The notes: generated by a model not told the origin, from the sequence alone. DNA of 64,000 bases from Nematopogon swammerdamellus (GCA_946902875.1 OX336355.1:9879347-9943346), one strand, 5' to 3'; positions 50,901-60,543 are shown, counted from the stretch's first letter. Numbers and translations are program-made.

Positions 50901-51943
50901 TGGAAAAGACTGATGTTTGTGAGATGCATCGCGATGTCGTCACCAGCGATAAAGGTCTTACCCCGCTGAGCATGGGAAAAGAGAACTGGCGGAAGCCGGT
51001 TGTACTGAGCACTGAGGACCGCATGGAAGTATGGAAAGGCAAGGAGCTGCATGGTAGGTACTTCCGGTCTCTCACGGGACCGGATGTAGACCAACTTGCT
51101 TCCGTGCACTGGCTACGCTTCGGGGACCTCTTCGGGGAAACCGAGGGTTTTGTCTTTGCAATACAAGACGAGGTTGTCAAGACGAACAACTATAGGAAAC
51201 ACATAATGAAGGACGGCACCATTGACATCTGCCGCGCCTGCCACCAACCTGGCGAGTCCCTCAGACATGTGATTTCCGGTTGTTCGCAGCTTGCCAACAC
51301 CGAGTATCTGCATAGACACAACCTAGTAGCCAGGATTATCCACCAGCAACTTGCCTTAAAGTTCAAACTTGTGGGTACCGAGGTGCCTTACTATAAGTAC
51401 AATCCACCGCCAGTTCTCGAGAACGGTCATGTCACACTCTACTGGGACCGGTCCATTATCACAGACAGGACTATTCTCGCGAACAGGCCTGATATTGTGA
51501 TAGTAGACCGGGAGGCAAGGCGCGCAACGCTCGTCGATATCGCCGTGCCGCATGATGGTAACCTCGTCAGTAAGGAAGCAGAGAAGATGTTAAAATATCT
51601 GGATCTGCAGCATGAGGTTACCAAAATGTGGCCCGTCGACTCGACGATCGTTGTGCCGATAGTCGTTTCGGCGCATGGGCTGATAGCGAAGAGCCTCGAC
51701 GATCACCTTGAGAGGCTCTCGCTGAGTGGTTGGGTCAAGGGCCAGATACAGAAGGCAGCCCTGCTCGACACTGCACGCATCGTCCGGAGGTTCCTCTCTT
51801 TGGGACCCGACCATCGGTAGCTTGGGCTCGCCCCGCCGCCGGTGGTGGAAACTCCATTTGTTTTTGTATTAATTTTAGATTTTAAGTTTGTAAATATTAT
51901 GTAAAATTAATATAAAAAAAAATGTGTAAATAAATGGATAAAT
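47917..51943 (+). mobile_element. R4/Dong-like LINE inserted at TAA
   Basis: The boundaries are exact because the empty site exists 403 bp upstream. The left flank ends AAAATAA, the right flank resumes TAATAAAAAAGC and the empty site reads AAAATAATAAAAAAGC, giving a TAA duplication. The 3' end is (TAAA)n-like. Preference for TAA runs is known for Dong of Bombyx (established knowledge). Length about 4.03 kb. Confidence 0.85.
48059..51820 (+). CDS. R4/Dong-like LINE protein: RT plus restriction-like endonuclease, with internal deletion
   Basis: 1,253 aa from the first in-frame ATG at 48059; the frame is open upstream to 47933 without an ATG. The N-terminus is Pro/Arg/Ala-rich and leads to MRWTYDLNIKVMTAYYRATE and QRLSDQVRVIL, a region typical of this clade. 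RT motifs: NYRPITCLPTIYKLLTSIL, AWIDYKKAFDSVPHTWLL, RRGIFQGDSLSPLWFCLAL and catalytic YMDD (801-804). The C-terminus has a CCHC knuckle (CRACHQPGESLRHVISGC, about 1057-1075) and a restriction-like endonuclease (RPDIVIVDREARRATLVDI, about 1144-1165). Between NDIGMEAL and RDTDMKQ the usual segment linking palm to thumb (roughly 45-80 residues) is missing in frame. The ORF looks intact but the protein is probably defective. Confidence 0.88.
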   Translation: MTSAPGARHRRLQVRKIPRPQQDSGGSRRTATRSAPQQASRAASRAAGRGHRARNAPTRPRRVSAHRPSSATDTSPSPPAQASPCCRRRLRERATTSRPSARPPSTPAETSPASSGEDGGPTTPPPPEDRRRGRRPPPARLGPSGSRTPPTAPATDGVVRRMRWTYDLNIKVMTAYYRATEGETIRTAYRPRLLSEFQALESTFSVSAQRLSDQVRVILNRHFVDDSVLDRLRLDALPPATATTPARPDAACAPPPPPVRARGAAAVTIVADVTATSVPTPPSAEDGGDVVGSTVSTQDNEFMRRTLEEAILRYRSAPTNDRPRIPRLPTNKQNLIMVRILDSYLKQYIESSTDLADTHSILYCGAVAACRMARLKFENNSRDTRAMTATAPAWQLRIERRIGEARILIGKLCCFRSGNTRPKIMLFVTKAFNGAAISRSQPNFHSLVTERIDDLKQQISAWAQRIRRYRKRVDRFHQNRRFQSDQRWVYRNWEHPNQRPTDTIRPTDQENASFWKNIWSDPVCHVEGEWMRVVQRECQSIEPMSAINISEEDVGSAIRQALNWKSPGPDGLQNFWLKWFRSCHSRLAGQFQDALERRVLPEFMTTGVTHLLHKSGSTAEPKNYRPITCLPTIYKLLTSILTHKISIHIKDNNILSVAQNGCRAGSRGTKELLLIDMTVCQQVRRNRKNLSAAWIDYKKAFDSVPHTWLLRILELYKTDTNICQFLGACMGQWSTILRVPGGQRTSVADDRIPIRRGIFQGDSLSPLWFCLALNPLSTLLEDSELGYCLRRGGSRISHLFYMDDLKLFAKSDTELMSMMKITEGFSNDIGMEALNIRDTDMKQSVKEKFFHRLTKVLNSLLSGGNKIRAYNGWVMPVLVYTFGILRWTQTELDSLDRKVRTLMTKSRMHHPRSSVMRLYIPRKCGGRGMLNAKNLHNREVCNLRQYFLEKTDVCEMHRDVVTSDKGLTPLSMGKENWRKPVVLSTEDRMEVWKGKELHGRYFRSLTGPDVDQLASVHWLRFGDLFGETEGFVFAIQDEVVKTNNYRKHIMKDGTIDICRACHQPGESLRHVISGCSQLANTEYLHRHNLVARIIHQQLALKFKLVGTEVPYYKYNPPPVLENGHVTLYWDRSIITDRTILANRPDIVIVDREARRATLVDIAVPHDGNLVSKEAEKMLKYLDLQHEVTKMWPVDSTIVVPIVVSAHGLIAKSLDDHLERLSLSGWVKGQIQKAALLDTARIVRRFLSLGPDHR

Positions 51944-52134
51944 TAATAAAAAAGCAAAAAAAAAAAAAAACATACGAAAGTGGGATTAGAACCCCGAACC
52001 ATCAACTCTTTAGGCTGATAGCGACAAACTACGCTAAATGTGACTTGAACGTGCGAAGCGAAATTAGCAGTCGCATGGTACATTATGTAGAATTCCCGAA
52101 TGCTCAAGGTCGTTGGCGTTTGTCACGGCCTTAA

Positions 52135-52448
52135 ACGGCGATTTATGTATATACCATATTGTCCCATTATTAAAAGTCGTTGAACAAAAGTTGTTTAGGC
52201 TCGCGTACAGAATTAACCCCTTCCTAGTACTCCTTTTTATTTATTTGAATAGGAGTTTAGCCGCCTTGCGACTATGCCAGCCCCATAGTACTTAAAACAA
52301 TTCTCCAAAACATCTCTAGCCTAGAGCTAGAGATGCTTGGAAAAATGTAGTCAGTATTGTGCATTGTTTCATCAGGGGTTCACCTAATTTCCTGTGGTTC
52401 GCAAAATATTAATTAATTCATAGTACTCGGCACCTTTTTTTTTTTTTA
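52135..52448. other. No gene seen
   Basis: Intergenic, outside the split MITE. Confidence 0.4.
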
Positions 52449-52690
52449 TGGAAACTGACACGGTTGGCTACATCACCTACAACGTCCGTGATGTCAGCCC
52501 ATAGCACCGGGTGAACTAGGTGCCATGTCAGTGCTTCCCCCTTTGATCGTGCCGGCTACACTGAACTGGTCGGAGAACACAAACTATTTACATAGCCGTT
52601 TCGACCGACGACGTTTCCTTCAGTGCGGTGGTATCAACCCGGGCGGGTTAAACCCTACCACCAAGTAAGATTAGGAGGGGACGTTATTTG
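52449..52690 (+). repeat. SINE family B copy
   Basis: ATGGAAACTGACACGGTTGG to GGGTTAAACCCTACCACC. A poly-T precedes it and the 3' module is absent. Confidence 0.75.
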
Positions 52691-53899
52691 GAGCACGGTG
52701 TATGTATAATCAATCTCTCTCTATCACATTTGAGGACCCACATTTATCAACACGTTGTGTTACGAGCCGCCTGATGAAAACGATAAGCTTTATTGAATGT
52801 AAGTAAGTTGTATGCAGCGTGACAATAGCAGTTCTATTCTTTTGAATATTTTTAGTACCCAAAAGAATCGCTCGATAGTCAAGGCGCATTTGTTTTTCAA
52901 TGTGGACCGATGCCGCCGTTTTCGACCGCATTCCGTTCCAGCTATCGATACTGCGGACCGCAAATGCCATTTTTTCTTCAATTCGGTTAACTCAATGCGG
53001 AGCGAAGCGACGACAACAAAGCGACGGCGGCGGAGGGTAGAACGCGACGCGGATACAAACGTTTATTACTTTTTAGGGTACCGTCATTGAGTTAGAGGAT
53101 TTCTCTATGGGTACCGTAGGTAGATAACTAGGAACCTGAGAGTCCCACTATGTCTGGTCGTCCATCTGTCCGTCTATCACGACCATACATAGCTCATAGA
53201 CCCAATAGACAGAACAGAACGACAACACGGGCACTTATTGGTGTTCGCTTCCCGTATTGAGAGCGTTTTCGGGAGCATTTTCAAATTTAGAACATGTACC
53301 GGTCGCGCGGGCACTTTGTTCAATTCTCCATTGTTAATGTTTAGACTCTTGCAAATTATCCCTAATTTTGACCACATAGTGAATTATTTGTATGATATGT
53401 GGTATACCGTTGGAAAGAGCGTAAACTAGCAAAATTTTTAAAAGAAAATGAAGCTATCAATTGCCGTGAGTTTTTTTTTTTATGAATTAAGAAATTAAGA
53501 TTCTGTCACATTTTTACTCGTTCTCGGGACTTTGGGAGGTCATAAAACCTTTTCATGGTATTATCTTCATCAAATAATATTTTTTCTAGAACAAGGATAC
53601 ATCGTAAAATTATTTCGTGCTGATACAATCATAAACAAAAAAGTTACAAGGGTTTATAGCTAGGATTTTGGTAATTTTTAAAAATAAAGAAAAAAAAATC
53701 GTATCTCGATACCACGTGACATCTGCCAAAAGGTATCATGGGGCAAAACGTTGCAAATGACCCCACTTACCTACAAAAAAAAATTGTCGGTCGATGTGCC
53801 GAACACCTGTATAAACAGCCGGTACTTTTATATATATTCATCCTCTTACCCCCATTTTTCCTACCTCCGGTTAAGTCAAGTCAAGAGAGACTCAGCACC
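52691..53899. other. No gene seen; diverged AGGGTTCCGTA-type motif at 53070-53180
   Basis: TTTTAGGGTACCGTCATTGA and CTGTCCGTCTATCACGAC suggest a diverged family member. ORFs at 52710-53090 on both strands overlap and show no domain. The rest is AT-rich. Confidence 0.4.
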
Positions 53900-54192
53900 C
53901 TTTTGTTGTTGACATTGGGCTTTTGAGAACCAATCGATTCTCTAAATCGTTTCTTTGTGGCACCGCTAGAGTGTGGAACTGTCTTCCGGCGAGTGTATTT
54001 CCTGAATCCTTTAACCTGGGTGTCTTCAAGCGTCGTATCAACGGGCTAGTCAGCCTAGCAACAGTCCGCAAATCTGCTGGCATGGCACCTAACTGAGCGT
54101 GGTTTCGCGAGGAGAGGTGATTTTGACTCTGTCGACTGCACCATTGGTCTCTCGGCACAGCCACCCATGCTGGTTTACATAAAAAAAAGTCC
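53900..54192 (+). pseudogene. Jockey/CR1-like LINE 3' end
   Basis: Plus-strand translation around 53925-54090 gives RTNRFSKSFLCGTARVWN and LPASVFPESFNLGVFKRR, matching RTNRFCRSFIHRTGKMWN and the LGFFKRG motif near the C-terminus of the ORF at 6740-9733. It ends in a short A tract. 5'-truncated and diverged. Confidence 0.75.
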
Positions 54193-54796
54193 AACAGTTA
54201 TCCCTCGCCTATAGTGACATTTCTCATACAAATATTTGACAGGCATTGTAGGTGTTTCTGAAATTAAGTACCTAGCCCACAATTCTAGTAATAGTTTTCG
54301 ATAGTTCGCTGTTTTAATTCGACAGCATATACTAGTAAAAATACTAGTTTCGTATGTATTTCATGTTCACTTTGTTTTATACAGGTTTTTCGCATTGTCG
54401 CACAAGCGGGCGTGGTGAAAGTTGTACTCTCTTACTAGGCACTCCTCTCTGTAGAGAGGAGTTCGTACTTGGGAGCATTTTTCCTAACAACACAAACTAA
54501 CCGCTGTGCAAAGGAAGAAGTGAAAAACTATTTCAATCTAAGAAAACAATCAGTTCAACCTTTCCCGGACACCAGTTTGCATTACGTACCGGACTTTGGA
54601 ATCGTGAGGTTCCCTAACACCCTTGGGGGGATCAAAACCAATCTGCGAATCAAAGTTGAGTTCTCTGGCTCCGCTCACGTGACGTTATAAAGCCTGTAAT
54701 AATAATATTACAGAAATATTTATGTCAAATTGCATTGGTTTAAAATTTGTTGAGCGGTTCTCGAGTTATAAACGAACATACCTGCATGTATGTATA
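54193..54796. other. No gene recognised
   Basis: An ORF at 54469-54690 (plus, 73 aa) shows no recognised domain and could be chance. Confidence 0.35.
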
Positions 54797-55023
54797 TACA
54801 GGATTATTAAGCAAGGACCACTAACAATGTAAGGGGTAGTACTGGAGGTCAAATGATCTATGTAATTTTCTTAAAATCTCCATTATATATTTGTAGCGGT
54901 TAATTTGGAAAATTATAACGAACTATTTTAGATTTAAGGTATTACAAAGTCAAATTTATTCCTGATTCGGAACTCCAGAATCACTCATTAAAATTTTGGT
55001 AGTCAATGCTGAATCACCCTGTC
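54797..55023. mobile_element. Small MITE (ACAGGGTGATTCAGC type ends)
   Basis: The left end TACAGGATTATTAAGCAAGG and the inverse of the right end (ACAGGGTGATTCAGCATTG) form an imperfect terminal inverted repeat. No ORF. Similar short elements are common in insects. Confidence 0.55.
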
Positions 55024-55574
55024 TGTAGAGGGCAGACGGTACATTTAGTTGTACCTACACAAGTTTTATTATTCTGTGCCGCAGAAAAAGATTTGAGAAT
55101 GGCAGTTCAATTTTCAGATAGACAATAATCCCAATCTGAGGTCGTACTTAGAAGTTGATGACATTGTAAAACTTATAAGAAGTATATAAATAAAATACTA
55201 AAATAGTTTATTTATCAAATTAACCAGTTAAAACAACATTTAAGGGAATCTCTAATTAGTCAGGTAAGTGAAAGCTCCAGCATTGCTATTCTGCAAAGTA
55301 TTTATCTAGCTCCAAGCCCCGCACAACGTTTTGACGAACCGATCGAAACCAAATCTGCTAGAAATCATCTCTCTCTATCCGAACGTCAGCGCGCTCAAAC
55401 TTTCGCGTTCGCGAGATTCGAATTTTGAGCAACCGTGTGCAAGTGGTGACGGCGTTGCCACCACAGAGCTGCGAAAGACAATGCGGTTCTACACCGTTCT
55501 CATGATCTGTGATAAAACCTAGTTCTAACAGGAGCATGAATCTGACATATTTTTTTTAAATAGAAATCGCGACT
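55024..55574. other. No gene recognised
   Basis: The ORF at 55331-55522 (63 aa, plus) shows no domain. Confidence 0.35.
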
Positions 55575-55745
55575 TGTTGCGCCGAGCCAGTCATAAGGTG
55601 TCTAACGACGCCCGTGGAAATTCGGTCGCATGCGGGGGTTGCGGATGCTATACCGGCCCGTTATGTGCATATTCACGCCTCTCTTGAAGGACCCGAGACT
55701 CTACTTGGGGGGAGATATACGGGGAGGGAGAGCTGTCAACATCTG
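55575..55745 (-). pseudogene. Jockey/CR1-like LINE 3' end fragment
   Basis: GTCTAACGACGCCCGTGG, CGGATGCTATACCGGCC, TTCACGCCTCTCTTGAAG and TACTTGGGGGGAGATA correspond to 6725-6860 of the intact LINE. Non-coding now. Confidence 0.7.
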
Positions 55746-55829
55746 ACAGATTGTCAGACAGGTAGCTCGCGGTGGTAATATAAATTGATGTCAGATCGTG
55801 AAATTAAGCAACCCGAGCGCAGTCAGAAC

Positions 55830-56105
55830 ATGAACGGCTGATCGTTCGACCGTTGAGGCTAACCGTGGTTCGGGTACAGGTACAACTGGTAGATCGCATC
55901 CCTTTACCTTACTAGGTGGTAGAGTCTAACCCGTCCGGATTGGTACGACCGCACTGAATGAACGATTGGTCGAAGCGGCTATATAAATAGTTCGTGTTTT
56001 TCGTCCAAATGTAACCGGCGCGACCTATGGGAAGCACTGACATGGCACCTAGTTCACCAAGTTATTATGGGTGTTGTAGGTGATGCACCCATCCCTGGTT
56101 ACATA
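55830..56105 (-). repeat. SINE B with 5S/tRNA-like segment
   Basis: GTTGAGGCTAACCGTGGTTC at 55851 is the counterpart of the chimeric head at 32301-32432. The reversed SINE B body follows (CTTACTAGGTGGTAGAGTCT to ATCCCTGGTTACATAAAA). Confidence 0.6.
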
Positions 56106-56537
56106 AAAATATAAATCTTGCAGGCGATATAGCTAAGCGGAATTAGTTAGGTACATAAAAACCGCGATCGTCAGATTCAACGTAGTACGGGCGCTGAACT
56201 TGGCAGGTAGGTAGGTAACCGCGAAAGTTCTGGATGATTCCCACAAAACTTTTAACGGATTCAAGAGTTTTAGATGTTTTATGAATTGTTACAAACTCGG
56301 CTTGCAAAGCTAACATAAGTTTTGTTATTCTGATTTTCCAACTTTCTCTTGCCTTAAAGCTTCATCAAGGGTTTATAATTTTACACAATTATTTTATCAT
56401 GTTAAGCAACAATTTTTGGTTACTTAATATTCTGAAACCGAACATACACATAGAACGTACCAATGTTTTGCAGGTTTGCAATAAACATGTAACAAAAAGT
56501 TAAATTACAAATTTAAATGATGTTAATATTATTCAGC
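56106..56537. other. No gene seen
   Basis: AT-rich intergenic DNA. Confidence 0.4.
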
Positions 56538-56810
56538 GAATAGGGCTAGCCATTCAAAGGGGTAACGCAGCCAGCGTATTGGGTACTGTGGCGGAGTCGA
56601 CTGAGGCGCCAGTGCGTGTGGTGCGGAGGTGGAAAGGGGACGGCGTGATTGCGTTAAACAGCTCCGCCGAGCACTCCCCATAGAATAAGCGATAGAACAC
56701 ACTGAGGGAGCCGACATCCCTACGGTGTATGCATGGTGCCACGCTGAACGTGGTTTCGCGAGGAGTTATTGGCTCTGTCTGATGTTCCGTTGGATTTTTG
56801 GGCACCAACT
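56538..56810 (-). pseudogene. LINE fragments in opposed orientation
   Basis: 56565-56740 matches 6965-7075 of the intact LINE in minus orientation (RDVGSLSVFYRLFYGECSAE). At 56745-56800 plus-oriented 3' UTR sequence of the LINE relic type follows (GTGGTTTCGCGAGGAG, TGGCTCTGTCTGATGTTCCG). A rearranged relic. Confidence 0.7.
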
Positions 56811-57086
56811 TTGGGTAAACTTTGGGGTAAAACTGTTTATAAAAATAAATGCTTTAGGAGCAAGAAGACTTCGACAAAATTGTTGGACACGTTGTTGTTT
56901 GATTGAATTTCATTTATTCTCTATTGAAACAATCGACTTTGATTAAAAAGAAAACTCAAAACATTTTATCCGTCCTAGTCAATATAAAATCTCTTTGGTC
57001 CTAGTGTTTAAAAGTTCAGAACTGTCATACAATGAATGGATTCTCCTTCCTCTTCTCTTTAGGACCCAACATATGTATATGATTTT
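56811..57086. other. No gene seen
   Basis: Short AT-rich spacer. Confidence 0.35.
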
Positions 57087-57132
57087 TTAGGGTTCCGTAT
57101 CCGGTACGGGACCCTATTACTAAGCCTACGCC

Positions 57133-57179
<47 letters not shown>

Positions 57180-57595
57180 CGTCCGTCCGTCCGCCCGTCC
57201 GTCCGTCCGTCCGTCCGTCCGTCCGTCCGTCCGTCCGTCCGTCCGTCCGTCCGTCCGTCCGTCTGTCCGACGGCTGTATCTCTTGAACCGTAATAGGTAG
57301 CCCGTTGAAATTTTCACTGAAAAATTGTTATTATGGCTGATATAACAACAAATAATAAAAAAAATAAAAAGTAAAAAATTCACGGGGGTTCCCATAGAAG
57401 AAACCAAAAAGTGTATGAGCGCGCGCCATCTACCGAATAGATTATGAAGCATTTTAACTAATCATGACATTTATATGAAGCATTTCATGACACGGCATCT
57501 AGATGGCGTGAGTGGCGCTAGCCGTGAAATGGCGATACAGAACCCTCGGTGCGCGAGTTCGACTCGCACTTGGCCGGTTTTTTTTTACATGTCAA
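57087..57595 (+). repeat. AGGGTTCCGTA-family repeat, complete, with expanded microsatellite
   Basis: Starts TTTTTAGGGTTCCGTATCCG and ends GCGCGAGTTCGACTCGCACT, TGGCCGG and a T tract. Internal (CTGT)n then (CCGT)n spans about 57132-57264. GGAACCCTAA-type sequence in both orientations marks the ends of other copies. Reference copy for the family in this window. Confidence 0.8.
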
Positions 57596-57874
57596 AAGGA
57601 GGGTAGGGTGTTTGTTAAGTCTGAATGTTTGCATGCATGTATGTTTGTATGACTGTTAACTCATAAACGAAACACTGGGTACCTACCACATTTTTTTTTT
57701 TAATTCGAAATGATGGCCGTCAATCGCCATATTGTCCAACTGTAAAAATAAATTTTCTCCAAAACCCATCGAGTCAATTTTTGTCTAGAGTTTGATATGG
57801 ACATTTCAAAAATATACTACAGTTCATAGTTGTGATCTGAATAATTCAATAAAGAATAAAAATAAAAATAAAAT

Positions 57875-58046
57875 AAAACCCGACTATGCAAAACGAAGAA
57901 AACAAGGCAAGTTGATCTCAAACAGGATTTTAAAATGCTGTAATCGGGCGTTTAAACGAATTAGAAAGAACAGAACCCGACTACAGAATTTTGTACTGCT
58001 GTGATTAACTTGCCTTGTTTTGTTCGTTCTTCATAGTCGGGTTTTT
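57875..58046. mobile_element. MITE with CCCGACTATG inverted ends
   Basis: The left end AAAACCCGACTATGCAAAAC, with AAACAAGGCAAGTTGAT inside, is mirrored by ATCAACTTGCC-like sequence and CATAGTCGGGTTTT at the right. A third CCCGACTA lies internally. About 172 bp, no ORF. Confidence 0.65.
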
Positions 58047-58089
58047 TAAAATTTTAATTAATAATTGGACATGAAATTGACACTGCACT

Positions 58090-58235
58090 GCAGCGGAGCG
58101 GCACAGCAGGGCGCGGCGGCGCGGTAGCGCGTCAAAATATTCTTGAAACCGGCATGGCACTGTGCGACTGCGGCAAGCATTCCGTATGTACCGCGCCGCG
58201 CTGCTCTACTGCTGCCAATGCGGTCTAGCTTTGTC
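58090..58235. repeat. Imperfect GC-rich inverted repeat
   Basis: GCAGCGGAGCGGCACAGCAG, GCGCGGCGGCGCGGTA is loosely mirrored by TACCGCGCCGCGCTGC and TACTGCTGCCAATGC. A possible degenerate MITE. Confidence 0.35.
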
Positions 58236-58364
58236 AAACTAGTAAGCCACGCGAGCGGAGACGTGGCCTCGGCTAGTGCATAATAATTTTTGTAATGACG
58301 TCTTTGTACAGGACCCTTCCAATTTGAATTTTCACCTGCTCCACGAGTTCGTTTTTGTTTATTG

Positions 58365-58653
58365 TTTTTTGACGTGATAACGTCTTATAAATTCATGAAC
58401 ACCGGCTGCACGCACGAAAAAGTGTCACGTTCCATCTGAGCCTGTGTGTGCAAGCGACAGCGCGCAACAAGCGATAGAGAGGCACAATCGGCCCAAGCGG
58501 CAGTGTTGCCAAACGTACGGTAATTGCCGTATCGTACGGTAATCGAGGCTAGAAATCGATAAATGTACGGCGTACGGCAGCGATAGGGGTGCCGTACGAA
58601 AAAATACGGTAATTCTTATAGCTGTGTTTCTTTATGACGTTATCACCCAAAAC
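58365..58653. mobile_element. Candidate MITE with GTGATAACGTC ends
   Basis: TTTTTTGACGTGATAACGTC at the left and TATGACGTTATCACCCAAAA at the right are inverse. Inside, 58500-58615 carries repeated TACGGTAATT and CCGTAC motifs in both orientations. About 289 bp. No ORF. Confidence 0.5.
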
Positions 58654-58671
58654 TATCGTCCGTAAACCGAC

Positions 58672-59000
58672 CAATAAGGTGTCTAATGACGCCGATGGTA
58701 ATTTGATCGCATGCTGGGTTTGCGAATGCCATGCCGGCCTGACGGGTGCGGGGGGGGGGGGGGGGGGATATGTGGGTAGGGAGAGCGCGTTCCAGAGTTC
58801 ACTAGTTCAGTGGAGAAAAGATCTGCAGAACCGATTGGTACGCATCCGTGGTAAGTCCAGCGTATAGGGAGGGATGCAATCCATGCCCAGTGCACGTTGG
58901 TCGGAATTGAAAAGGGACGGCGGTGGCGGGATCACCTCAGACAGCTCCTCCGAGTACTCCCCATGGAATAAGCGATACCTAGTTCGACACATTTCCTGTT
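58672..59000 (-). pseudogene. Jockey/CR1-like LINE 3' fragment with G homopolymer
   Basis: GTGTCTAATGACGCCGATGG, CGAATGCCATGCCGGCC, GATCTGCAGAACCGATTGG and CTCCTCCGAGTACTCCCCAT correspond to 6725-7045 of the intact LINE. The coding frame is broken and a run of about 20 G lies at about 58748-58767. Confidence 0.75.
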
Positions 59001-59249
59001 ACACCAGTTGATGACCAGTCTATGTTTAGAATTCTTTGTTCAAAATTCTTATCAGGCCTATATCTGGTCTGGTACCTAGGCAGGCAGACACAGACCTACT
59101 CCCGGCGGCGCACGATAGCACTCAGAACGGTCCAATCTCAGCAGACGCGACAAAACACATAACGGAAATGTAACCGAACGGCTGGAACCCTGACTGCGGA
59201 AAGGGACCGAATGACATTCGTTTGTAGGAACAGAGAAAAACAAAACACC
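59001..59249. other. No gene seen
   Basis: Intergenic sequence without recognised features. Confidence 0.35.
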
Positions 59250-59335
59250 GATGTACGGAGTTGAGGTTCGAATCCTGGTCGGGCAATATTTTTTATCTTC
59301 ATTTTCGGCTTTGCGTCAATCTAATGAAGAAATTA
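59250..59335 (+). repeat. tRNA-derived SINE, 3' part
   Basis: GAGGTTCGAATCCTGGTCGG (B box) and the body TTTTCGGCTTTGCGTCAATC match the family member at 45104-45240. The A-box half is lost. Confidence 0.6.
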
Positions 59336-60131
59336 TATCTATTTGGAGGTGAAAATTTAAATATATTTTTTTACCCAATACTAATCGATATATTACTGGT
59401 TTGGGGTTTTTATTTTGTATGAAAAACTATGAACTTTGTAGGATTTTTTCACGTTTGTATGGGAAAAAAAATCACCAGAGAAAAAAATATTGTCTAAATG
59501 CTTTACTACAAATGAGAATGTCCTTGTGAAAAATTGCGCCGTGGCTGGGTGGTCTTTTGTTTATACACCCGCTAAAGTATAATATAATATTAGATTTGAC
59601 ATTTCTTTTTCTTATTGTATTATTATAAAAATAAACAGTTACAGTCAACAAAACAAAACAAAATTATTATGCTGCTGATGAGTTAAATAAAGTAATAAAG
59701 CCCTAACTAGTAAAGGACCATGATACACGTAATACGGACGTACTCGTATTACGTAAGCTATCGCACCCTAGGTAAAAACAGCCTAGATTTACCCATCTCT
59801 GCCTACGACAGTTCGGTAGCTCGAAGCCCAGCTAAATGTCACACCGGCAATTTAGATTGTCGAAGAACTTACGTCTCATCCCTAAATCTAACGGACAAAT
59901 GGAATGCATGAACACAATTGTTTCTACTGCTCCTGTGAACAGCTGGCGGATATTTGGCGCTATGTTTCGGTAGTGGTAGCGGTCGTCACGTCCGTTCATC
60001 CAAATTGAATATCAATGAGGGCACACACACAAATACACCCACCCTCGTCCCACGCGCACCCACACATTGAAATCAATGCTGAATGAGAAACAATGTGGGC
60101 TGCCCTTTTCGTTTTGATTCGAGCTGGGAAT
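59336..60131. other. No gene recognised
   Basis: AT-rich. The ORF at 59720-59911 (63 aa) has no domain. Confidence 0.35.
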
Positions 60132-60310
60132 AGTTTTTAGGGTTCCGTGCCGCACGGGTATACTTTTTCTTTCTTTGGTTTTATATTTTTTACTACATAC
60201 ATACATGGCGTCACGCCTGTTTAGGCACGCCTGGGGTAGGCAGAGACAACGGATGTTCACATGCTTCGATCCTGAAACACCTCTGCCGCCTTTTCCACTC
60301 TCATAATGTT
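60132..60310. repeat. AGGGTTCCGT fragment and a CATA-linked SINE-like fragment
   Basis: TTTTTAGGGTTCCGTGCCGC at 60134. TACATACATGGCGTCACGCC, then GGGTAGGCAGAGACAACGG, relates to the SINE B variant tail at 4583 and 38216. Confidence 0.5.
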
Positions 60311-60347
60311 CTTCATGCATGCTCGTCGCGTCGGTTACGGTTACTAT

Positions 60348-60543
60348 AGTTCGTAAAATATAGCTTGATACGCGTGACAGATGTCAGAGTGACATTTCTT
60401 TGTATGCGTAACAGATGTCAGAGTGACATTTCAACAAAGTATGACGTTGTATTGCGTGCATTTTACTGTAAAAAAATACGGAACTTCATGCGAGGTGTTC
60501 TCGATGACATGTGTCACGCGTATCAAGCTATATTTTACGAACT
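60348..60543. mobile_element. 196-bp MITE with perfect 32-bp inverted repeats
   Basis: 60348-60379 and 60512-60543 are exact inverses over 32 bases, beginning AGTTCGTAAAATATAGCTTG. The inside carries a near-tandem repeat of ACAGATGTCAGAGTGACATT (60375 and 60411). No ORF and no clear target duplication. Confidence 0.85.

Larger units (their letters stand above)
47665..52103 (+). repeat. 403-bp tandem duplication, second copy, split by the LINE
   Basis: The left part 47665-47916 and right part about 51944-52103 together reconstitute the 403-bp unit, with 3 bases (TAA) present on both sides of the LINE. Confidence 0.88.
46015..52134. mobile_element. Second TTAA MITE copy split by a 5.9-kb insert
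   Basis: 46015-46166 matches the first 152 bases of the inverse of 23141-23330 (TTAAGGCGGTGACAAACGCC to GCATTGCTGGTTTTTTT). The remaining 36-37 bases (GAATGCTCAAGGTCGTTGGC to GGCCTTAA) lie at 52098-52134. Both outer ends carry TTAA. Everything between 46167 and 52097 is therefore a later acquisition inside the MITE. Confidence 0.85.
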
